The notes beneath the pieces were generated by a model. That model worked only from the letters and a program-made list of their open reading frames with translations, had not been told where the DNA came from and searched no databases. From an uncultured Bacteroidales bacterium (GTDB lineage: Bacteria > Bacteroidota > Bacteroidia > Bacteroidales > JAUNSR01), in NCBI GenBank assembly GCA_947074145.1, contig CAMTOJ010000019.1, positions 1 through 53,003 of the forward strand: DNA of 53,003 nucleotides. Reading direction: 5' to 3'. Of the stretch, positions 46,725-53,003 are shown piece after piece. The translations under genes were made by a program, and so were the position numbers. Position 1 is the stretch's first letter, and every line of letters begins with the position of its first letter.

Positions 46725-48401
46725 TTATTTGCCAAAATTGGTATAAAGATATCTTTTAATACTTCTCTTGGGTGTTTTCTCAAATTCATTTGGATATAGT
46801 TCGATTGAAGCTAATCTTTCGAAAGGAGCAACCTCATTATTAAGAGTTTTAAGATTCTCTTCCATAGCTTCGCGAAGTCCTGTATTATTAACACCACAAG
46901 CATCAGCAGCTCCATAATCCGGATAAACAAGTCCAACAAGCTTATTATCTCTCTCTATAACAAGACTTTCCATTACAAAAGGAAGATTGTTTAATTTTGA
47001 TTCAATCTCCTCAGGATATATATTTTGTCCACTTGAGCCGAGTATCATAGTTTTAAGGCGTCCACGGATAAAAATCGTACCATCTTCTGTCAAAGTTCCC
47101 ATATCACCTGTATGAAGCCATCCGTCTTCATCAATGACGGCATTTGTAGCGGTTTCATTTTTGTAATATCCCTTCATAACATTTTCACCCTTTACAATTA
47201 TTTCACCCGGTATATGAAGAGGATCAGTAGAATCAATCTTCACCTCCATATAACCTTTCAGGATACGTCCGCAAGATGTAGGAATAAATTCAGACCAGTG
47301 AGTATAACTTACAAGTGGAGCACATTCGGTCATACCGTATCCTACTGTAAAAGGGAATTTAATTTTATGTAGAAAATCTTCAACTTCTTTGTTCAAAGGG
47401 GCACCACCGATAATTATCTGTTCGAATTCTCCACCGAAACTATCAATCATTTTTTCTCTGATCTTTTTGCATACAGCTTGATCAAACAAAGGTATCATCA
47501 TTGCCCATCTGATAGATCTTTTGGCTAGTTGCGGCTGGATATTCTTACGATATATCTTCTCCATTACAAGAGGAACACAGCATATAAGACTTGGCTTAAC
47601 TTTTGCAAAAGCTTCCAGAATTATTTTTGGGGAAGGAATTTTACCTAATAAAGTAACGTGAGTTCCAACTGCAAGAGGTACAAGGAAATCAAAGGCACAA
47701 CCGTATGCATGAGCAAGAGGCAGGAAAGAGAGACAACGACTCCCTTTATAATGTAGTTTTGATTTTATACCAAAAACAGTGTTTCCGGCAAGGTTATTAC
47801 CGGTCAACATAACACCTTTACTAAATCCTGTAGTTCCTGAAGTATAGTTTAATAATACCAAATCTTCATTAGAAGTGTCAGCATATTTTATATCATCCTT
47901 TTTAAATCCACCTTTGTAAAGTTCACCATATCTATGATGAGCTCTTTTTTTGGCCTCAATAATTTCGTCTTTTCCAAAATGATTTAAAACATTATATTCT
48001 TCACTTGCAAGAGAAAAAATACCTTTTACATTTTCAAGTTCATTCTCTTCAACATAATCCCATATATTATCTCCTACAAAAAGGAGCAATGAGTCGGAAT
48101 GATTTACAATATGATGAATATCATTAGGGGAAAAATCCTGAAGGATAGGAACGATCACAGCACCGTATGTAATGACCGACATGTAAGTTACCGCCCAGGG
48201 AATATTGTTTCGGCCTATAAGAGCTATCTTATCCCCTTTTTTAACCCCCATCTCTTCAAAAAGAAGGTGAAGCTTCGCAATCTCTGCAGCAAACTCTCCA
48301 TAAGTATAGGTTCTTCCGGAATTATAATCGGTAAATACCGGTAAATCCCAGTTTTCTTTGAAACTATTCTCGTATAACTTTACAAAATTCTGTTGTATCA
48401 T
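46725..48401 (-). CDS. Long-chain acyl-CoA synthetase (AMP-forming)
   Basis: The start is ATG 48401 (MIQQNFVKLYENSF); the longer ORF from 48479 crosses a promoter element at 48425. The 558-residue enzyme has ATP-binding LNYTSGTTGFSKGVML, the motif VGYGMTECAPLVSYT, GDMGTLTEDGTIFIRGRLKTMI and a final catalytic Lys region (FEKTPKRSIKRYLY). It activates fatty acids to acyl-CoA through acyl-AMP. It appears to be transcribed alone. Confidence 0.92.
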   Translation of the reverse strand: MIQQNFVKLYENSFKENWDLPVFTDYNSGRTYTYGEFAAEIAKLHLLFEEMGVKKGDKIALIGRNNIPWAVTYMSVITYGAVIVPILQDFSPNDIHHIVNHSDSLLLFVGDNIWDYVEENELENVKGIFSLASEEYNVLNHFGKDEIIEAKKRAHHRYGELYKGGFKKDDIKYADTSNEDLVLLNYTSGTTGFSKGVMLTGNNLAGNTVFGIKSKLHYKGSRCLSFLPLAHAYGCAFDFLVPLAVGTHVTLLGKIPSPKIILEAFAKVKPSLICCVPLVMEKIYRKNIQPQLAKRSIRWAMMIPLFDQAVCKKIREKMIDSFGGEFEQIIIGGAPLNKEVEDFLHKIKFPFTVGYGMTECAPLVSYTHWSEFIPTSCGRILKGYMEVKIDSTDPLHIPGEIIVKGENVMKGYYKNETATNAVIDEDGWLHTGDMGTLTEDGTIFIRGRLKTMILGSSGQNIYPEEIESKLNNLPFVMESLVIERDNKLVGLVYPDYGAADACGVNNTGLREAMEENLKTLNNEVAPFERLASIELYPNEFEKTPKRSIKRYLYTNFGK

Positions 48402-48424
48402 AACACATTTTTTTCTACAGTGTG

Positions 48425-48432
48425 CAAAAATA
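48425..48432 (-). promoter_or_regulatory. Promoter -7 element of the acyl-CoA synthetase gene
   Basis: The minus strand reads TATTTTTG, with TTG at 48454-48452, 19 bases further upstream. The predicted start near 48418 sits 17 bases before the ATG at 48401. Confidence 0.6.
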
Positions 48433-48509
48433 TAAAGATTATTGTCAAATACAACTGATTGCATAAACTTCTTATACAAAACTTAACTATAATGAATATT
48501 CAAAATTCG

Positions 48510-48517
48510 TAACTTTG
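48510..48517 (+). promoter_or_regulatory. Promoter -7 element of mtaB
   Basis: TAACTTTG followed by C is a strong TAnnTTTG match. It predicts a 5' UTR of about 157 bases that contains a small GCCC/GGGC hairpin (48579-48593) and a 16-codon ORF (48637-48687) overlapping the mtaB start. Confidence 0.6.
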
Positions 48518-48679
48518 CCCGGTTGAATATCAAAACATTAATATAAAGCCGTATATATACATATATCTTCAAAAAGAGCCCCACGTATGGGCATACTGTT
48601 ATAATTATAACATCCTAAAGAGATAATGTATTAAAAATGAATGTAATATTTAGGCTAAAAAAAGCTCTAAGAGAAAAAA

Positions 48680-50005
48680 ATGATTGACAATACTATTTTC
48701 GAGAATAAAAAAGCTGCATATTTTACACTTGGATGCAAATTAAATTTTGCAGAAACCTCTTCAATCGGAAAGATGCTTTCCGAAAATGGAATTCGCAAAG
48801 CACGCCAAGGCGAAATAGCAGATTTATGTGTCATAAATACATGTTCGGTTACTGATCTGGCAGATAAGAAATGCCGACAAGCTATACGTCGTATATCTCG
48901 ACAAAACCCGGGTTCATTTGTTGTTGTGACCGGATGTTACGCTCAGCTTAAACCAGAAGAGATAGCTGCCATACCTGAAGTTGATTTGGTAATCGGAGCT
49001 CAGGAAAAGTTAAATATCCTGGATTATATCGGAGATATGCATAAAAGAGAATCGGGAGATGGAAAAGTTGTAACGAGTAAATTTAAAGATATTCGTTCTT
49101 TTCAATCATCTTGTTCAAGTGGTGACAGAACCCGTTATTTCCTGAAAGTTCAGGATGGCTGCGATTACTTCTGCTCTTACTGCACTATACCTATGGCAAG
49201 GGGAAGAAGTCGTAACGGCTCAATTACCGATATTGTTGCACAAGCTGCAGATGTAGCTCGTCAGGGTGGAAAAGAGATTGTTTTAACCGGAGTAAATATT
49301 GGTGATTTCGGAAAAACTACCGGCGAGACTTTTATTGATCTTATAAAAGCGCTTGATTGTGTTGAAGGGATCGAAAGATATCGAATATCCTCAATTGAAC
49401 CGGAGTTGCTTACCGACGAAATAATAAAGTTTGTCGCATCATCTAAGAGATTTGTGCCTCATTTTCATATTCCTCTTCAGTCAGGAAGTGATGAAGTATT
49501 AAAATTAATGAAGCGACACTATGATACGAGTTTATTCAGACATAAAATAGAGATGATTAAATCAATAATGCCCGATTGTTTTATCGGCGTTGATGTAATT
49601 GTTGGTGTCAGAGGTGAAACAGATGAACTTTTTAACGAAACTCTTGAATTTATACAATCTCTTGACATAAGTCAACTTCATGTATTCACATATTCTGAAC
49701 GTCCGGGTACTATGGCTCTTAAGATTGATCACAATGTAGATCCCAAAGAGAAACATCGCAGAAGCCAGGCTATTCTTGAGATTTCAGAGAAAAAACTTAA
49801 CAATTTCTATAAATCTCAGATAGGTAAGATTTCCAATGTGATTTTCGAAAATCCGGCTAAGGGAAAACCTATGCATGGATTTACAGATAATTATATTAGA
49901 GTAGAAACAGCATACGATTCATCACTTGTGAATATTAGTACAAAAGTTAAACTCACTGAATATAACGAAAAGAAAGACTCTCTTCTTTGCAATATTATAG
50001 ATTAG
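48680..50005 (+). CDS. mtaB: tRNA t6A37 methylthiotransferase MtaB
   Basis: The 441-residue enzyme has an N-terminal methylthiotransferase domain with cluster Cys19, Cys55 and Cys86, a radical-SAM domain with C161-x3-C165-x2-C168 (DGCDYFCSYCTIP), the iron-sulfur helper segments HFHIPLQSGSDEVLKLMKR and VFTYSERPGTMA, and a C-terminal TRAM-like region. It adds a methylthio group to t6A37, making ms2t6A, in tRNA-Lys. TsaE, needed to make t6A, is encoded at 28654. Confidence 0.94.
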   Translation: MIDNTIFENKKAAYFTLGCKLNFAETSSIGKMLSENGIRKARQGEIADLCVINTCSVTDLADKKCRQAIRRISRQNPGSFVVVTGCYAQLKPEEIAAIPEVDLVIGAQEKLNILDYIGDMHKRESGDGKVVTSKFKDIRSFQSSCSSGDRTRYFLKVQDGCDYFCSYCTIPMARGRSRNGSITDIVAQAADVARQGGKEIVLTGVNIGDFGKTTGETFIDLIKALDCVEGIERYRISSIEPELLTDEIIKFVASSKRFVPHFHIPLQSGSDEVLKLMKRHYDTSLFRHKIEMIKSIMPDCFIGVDVIVGVRGETDELFNETLEFIQSLDISQLHVFTYSERPGTMALKIDHNVDPKEKHRRSQAILEISEKKLNNFYKSQIGKISNVIFENPAKGKPMHGFTDNYIRVETAYDSSLVNISTKVKLTEYNEKKDSLLCNIID

Positions 50006-50012
50006 AAAAAAG

Positions 50013-50044
50013 AAAGGATCCGCATAAAACGGATCCTTTTTTAT
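50013..50044. terminator. Terminator after mtaB
   Basis: AAAGGATCCG and CGGATCCTTT (50013-50022, 50030-50039) form a 10-bp stem with a 7-base loop. T-runs follow on both strands, so it probably also ends the convergent OmpA-like operon. Confidence 0.87.
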
Positions 50045-50110
50045 TCACACACATTATTTATAAACCTATATGCTATTGATTAAAACCATATTAAATAAAT
50101 TATTGATTAA

Positions 50111-51316
50111 CTATTTCTCTTTTTCTATTATTACGACACGACTCAACTCATTTCTCTTAAAGAACATATCATCCACTCCTCCCCGAGCTTCAATTCGTAT
50201 CTTTTTTTCATCAACGTTGTAATCGTTGACCAGGCAGTTTTTAACAGTATTGGCTCTGTCAAAACTTAGGAGATAATTAATTTCACTATTACCGGTATCC
50301 TTATCTGCATATCCTGTTATAACAAATGATGGACTTTCACTTGATTGGTTAATTATGTTGGCAATATTTTTAAGAAGCAAATTATATTTATTTTCAAATG
50401 AGCTCTTTCCTAATTCAAAAAATACATATGCTTTATCTGAATTAATGCCCCTGTCCGCTTCATATCTCTCTACAATAGCATCAATATTAGTACTAATATC
50501 GGTATAAACATTTTCAAGAATTTCATTATAATATATCTCCTGTTTATATGCTTCATCAATATCATTACATATTCTTTTCTTAACAGCTTTTTGATTACTT
50601 ACAACAAAATTGTTTCTCCTCTTTAGCTCTCTGACCGTATTTTGTTTTTTGGCAGATATATTATAAGTCACTCCGATATTCACTCCATAAAGAGAGTTAT
50701 ATTTACCAAGACCTGATTTGTCGCCATTAAAGTTTGAAAGTATTATTGACGAATTCAGATCAACATTAATATCAAAATTATGGTTAACTCTTATTCTATT
50801 CAAAATACCTAAATTTGTAGTCATATCGGTAGATGAACTATTATTCCATGAATCCAGAAGGCCTACTCCGGCATATGGAATAAAAGAATAAACTCTTTTG
50901 AAATTATAACCGAATATCATATTGGAAAGATTAAGCATTACATCGCCATTAAAGTTTCCGTAATTTCCATTATCCTTTGGATATGTTTTGTTATTTTCCT
51001 GAAGAGCTACATTTTGTATTCCTCCTCGATTCATATTAAATGCCGAATAAGAAAGGCGTAAAGCAAATCCTGATGTTATCCATTTTCCGACACTTAGTTT
51101 TCCAATTCCGGCAATTCTGTCGGACACAGATTCTTCTATTCTTGAGTTGTCTCCCTCATATATATTTATTCCGCCTGCTGTAGAAACAAACCAGTTCTCC
51201 TTTATTGTATTGATTACAGTTCTTTTGGTGTCAGATTCTCCAAAATCTAATATTTGAGAATATGAAGGTGCGGATACGAGAGAAAGAAATAATAAAAATG
51301 ATCCATATTTTTTCAT
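50111..51316 (-). CDS. OmpA-type outer-membrane protein with peptidoglycan-binding domain
   Basis: The 401-residue protein has a signal peptide (LFLSLVSAPSYS), an eight-strand-like beta barrel (about 40-222), a charged helical linker (225-285) and an OmpA-like domain (about 290-401). The usual peptidoglycan-contact pair is visible: D338 in ITGYADKD and R354 in FDRANTV. It would tie the outer membrane to the cell wall. It lies 28 bases after a paralogue, a layout like the tandem OmpA genes of Porphyromonas gingivalis. Confidence 0.86.
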   Translation of the reverse strand: MKKYGSFLLFLSLVSAPSYSQILDFGESDTKRTVINTIKENWFVSTAGGINIYEGDNSRIEESVSDRIAGIGKLSVGKWITSGFALRLSYSAFNMNRGGIQNVALQENNKTYPKDNGNYGNFNGDVMLNLSNMIFGYNFKRVYSFIPYAGVGLLDSWNNSSSTDMTTNLGILNRIRVNHNFDINVDLNSSIILSNFNGDKSGLGKYNSLYGVNIGVTYNISAKKQNTVRELKRRNNFVVSNQKAVKKRICNDIDEAYKQEIYYNEILENVYTDISTNIDAIVERYEADRGINSDKAYVFFELGKSSFENKYNLLLKNIANIINQSSESPSFVITGYADKDTGNSEINYLLSFDRANTVKNCLVNDYNVDEKKIRIEARGGVDDMFFKRNELSRVVIIEKEK

Positions 51317-51344
51317 AACAAAGGTGTTTTTAGTTAGGTCAGTA

Positions 51345-52535
51345 TTATTTTTTCTCTATGAATATTACATTATTAAAATCAGGTGTCATAGATGAAAATT
51401 CACCTTTCTTAATTATAAGTTTTTCTTCATCTACATTAAACTCTTTCACTAATATATCTTTGATAGTTTTGGCTCTAAGTTGACAATTCGTTTTTTTATA
51501 ATCATCATTATTATCGATGTATTCGAAATATGATATTACAAAATTTGTATTGTCGGGAGCTGAGTTGATTGTTTTTGCATAATTAGTCAACGATACCATC
51601 CCTTTTAAGTCAGCTTCTACAGATTCCGGCTCAAAAAATAAAGTACAAGGTATTTCATTATAATTTTCATCAGATTTTGCATACTCGGAATATAAAAGAT
51701 CTTGTATATCCTTTATTTTTTTCATTGAATACATTGAGTTTGCTCTTTCATTTTCAATTTTTAATCTGAGATCATTGACATATCGGTTTATCCTATCATT
51801 ATCTCTTTTAAATTCATCATTGTGATAAGGATTATATTCAGAGACAGCTTGCCATCTTTTATTTCCTCCGAATTTATATATAAACCCGGCATTGGCAGAA
51901 ATAAAGCAGTCAAAATGGTGTCTGGCAATTCCGTCAAAACTACCAGGGACAGCACCAATCATTGCATCAATCAAAAAGTCAAGACTACTACCTAACCTAA
52001 ATCTATTAATCAATCCACAACTCATAGCGTAATCTGTGTATCCGGGACCGTTCCACATATGTATTATTCCGGCTCCTACATAAGGTATGAATGAATAAAT
52101 TCGGTTTTCACGATAAGTACCAAGGGCATCTGACAGATTAAACATCATATCCATATGAATATACCCGGTCTTTATCTTATCTCGTAAAAGCATCTCCTGG
52201 ATATTTTCATTATCAATTTGGATATGCATGGGCGTATATTGACGCATTTCAATGCCATTATAAGAAACTCTTATACCATATCCGGGAGAAAACCATTTCC
52301 CCAATGATATATTGAGAGCAGGCGAAAGTCTATCTTTATCTTTTGCCAGATGATCATCTTCTCCGTCATATACTTGCACTCCAGCGGCAATGGAGATAAA
52401 GGTATTCTCTACAAATTCATTTGATACATATCCCTTATCTGGAAATGAAGATATATTCATTCCTGTATTTTCATTCTGCGAATGAATTATAAAGGGAATA
52501 ATTAAAGCCTGCAAAACAAGAAAAATTTTTTTCAT
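51345..52535 (-). CDS. OmpA-type paralogue with degenerate peptidoglycan-binding site
   Basis: The 396-residue protein has a signal peptide (LVLQALIIPFIIHS), a barrel matching the downstream paralogue (SLGKWFSPGYGIRVSYNGIEM against SVGKWITSGFALRLSYSAFNM; YSFIPYVGAGI against YSFIPYAGVGL), a helical linker and an OmpA-like domain. At the place of the conserved Asp (GYAD in the paralogue) it reads SYFEY, so the Asp appears to be replaced by Tyr339, while R354 remains. It is probably first in a two-gene operon. The 52536-52780 upstream stretch shows no exact promoter element. Confidence 0.83.
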   Translation of the reverse strand: MKKIFLVLQALIIPFIIHSQNENTGMNISSFPDKGYVSNEFVENTFISIAAGVQVYDGEDDHLAKDKDRLSPALNISLGKWFSPGYGIRVSYNGIEMRQYTPMHIQIDNENIQEMLLRDKIKTGYIHMDMMFNLSDALGTYRENRIYSFIPYVGAGIIHMWNGPGYTDYAMSCGLINRFRLGSSLDFLIDAMIGAVPGSFDGIARHHFDCFISANAGFIYKFGGNKRWQAVSEYNPYHNDEFKRDNDRINRYVNDLRLKIENERANSMYSMKKIKDIQDLLYSEYAKSDENYNEIPCTLFFEPESVEADLKGMVSLTNYAKTINSAPDNTNFVISYFEYIDNNDDYKKTNCQLRAKTIKDILVKEFNVDEEKLIIKKGEFSSMTPDFNNVIFIEKK

Positions 52536-52780
52536 AGCTTTTAGTTTTTAAATATTATAAGTCCTTATGTGTGTAAAACTTTATTATCATCAAACTTTAT
52601 TCAGAATAATAAATCTGAACTTCTGTTTAAATGAGTAGATTGATTAAGGTTGGTTAGGTTTTGGTTATAACATTTTTCAAATAAAAAATGTCTTTCTTTA
52701 AAATCAATTTATTTATTTTGATTCCATTAGTATAACATAGTTTGGTAGGTATTGGATTATGAAAAAGAACTAAAAAACAA

Positions 52781-52837
52781 AAAAAAATATCGCCTTCCAC
52801 TAACAACTATTAATTATTAGCAAAAAAGCGATATTTT
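52781..52837 (-). terminator. Minus-strand terminator near the right edge
   Basis: AAAATATCGC (52784-52793) and GCGATATTTT (52828-52837) form a 10-bp stem with a 34-base loop. The minus strand ends in a T-run (52787-52781). It probably ends a transcript that comes from beyond the window. Confidence 0.55.
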
Positions 52838-52873
52838 ATCTTCTGTAAACATCCTGAAATCCAGGAGGTTTCT

Positions 52874-52970
52874 ATCTTTTTATTTGTAGTTTCCTACAAG
52901 ATTTATCTTCGTTTTGAGCGAGATTTTGATCTTTTTATTTGTAGTTTCCTACAAGATTTATCTTCGTTTT
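52874..52970. repeat. Two-copy 42-bp direct repeat, 55-bp period
   Basis: The 42 bases at 52874-52915 are repeated exactly at 52929-52970, with 13 bases between them. Each copy contains TTGTAG-TTTC-CTACAA, which on the minus strand is a 6-bp stem capped by a GAAA tetraloop. The spacing is too short for a standard CRISPR array. It may continue beyond base 53003. Confidence 0.8.
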
Positions 52971-53003
52971 AATCTATGTTTTTTTGAGATTTTCATTCAA
53001 TAA

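Noticed and set aside
52874..52970. CRISPR array
   Set aside because: Only two copies are visible, and the interval between them is 13 bases, far below normal spacer length. No cas gene is in the window.

Overview
The window is chromosomal DNA from a member of the Bacteroidota, most likely order Bacteroidales. The evidence is low GC content, many start-proximal sites matching the Bacteroidota -7 promoter element TAnnTTTG, weak or absent Shine-Dalgarno sequences, a hybrid two-component system (HTCS), BACON and LamG/GH43/GH127 proteins, type IX secretion (T9SS) genes, and the hpt-adk-obg-pgeF gene order. No phage, insertion sequence, tRNA or rRNA was seen.

Layout: (1) 1-4830, minus strand: a sulfur-amino-acid uptake operon (DcaP-like porin, metQ, metN, metI, partial PaaK-like acyl-CoA ligase). 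Its 5' leader encodes a 42-residue peptide containing CMCMSMCMC, followed by an alternative pairing region and an intrinsic terminator, which looks like a ribosome-mediated Met/Cys attenuator. (2) 5058-12300: a LuxR-type regulator, a LamG-GH43 glycosidase and a divergent HTCS sensor-regulator. A tandem palindrome array lies between the last two. (3) 12304-20952: an AGCS amino-acid symporter, an OmpH-like lipoprotein, a small membrane protein, L-asparaginase and an RND efflux pair. The 16222-16634 gap holds six copies of TTATCAACA. (4) 21261-29301, plus strand: aroA, a Cys/His-bearing membrane protein, an ABC-3 metal permease, PorW/SprE, PorX, TsaE and a small Imm17-like protein. (5) 29393-34188: a FadL-type porin; a queuosine operon (yhhQ, queF) with a preQ1-I riboswitch candidate directly before the first start codon; a structured 412-bp gap; enolase; and a second palindrome array. 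(6) 34294-41257: a divergent GH127 / double-GH43 pair; the GH43 protein ends in a T9SS sorting domain, so it is a probable client of the secretion system regulated by PorX. (7) 41372-50005: pgeF, obg, adk, hpt, a VOC protein, a BACON lipoprotein, an acyl-CoA synthetase and mtaB. (8) 50111-53003: two tandem OmpA-type proteins, one apparently without the peptidoglycan-binding Asp, then a two-copy 42-bp direct repeat at the edge.

The genes point to a glycan-degrading anaerobe. It probably uses arabinose-containing substrates (GH43, GH127, HTCS), exports hydrolases through T9SS, and scavenges methionine/cysteine and queuosine precursors under RNA-based control. The most notable unannotated elements are the Met/Cys leader peptide attenuator, the preQ1-I aptamer, the 22-bp-period palindrome arrays and the TTATCAACA cluster.
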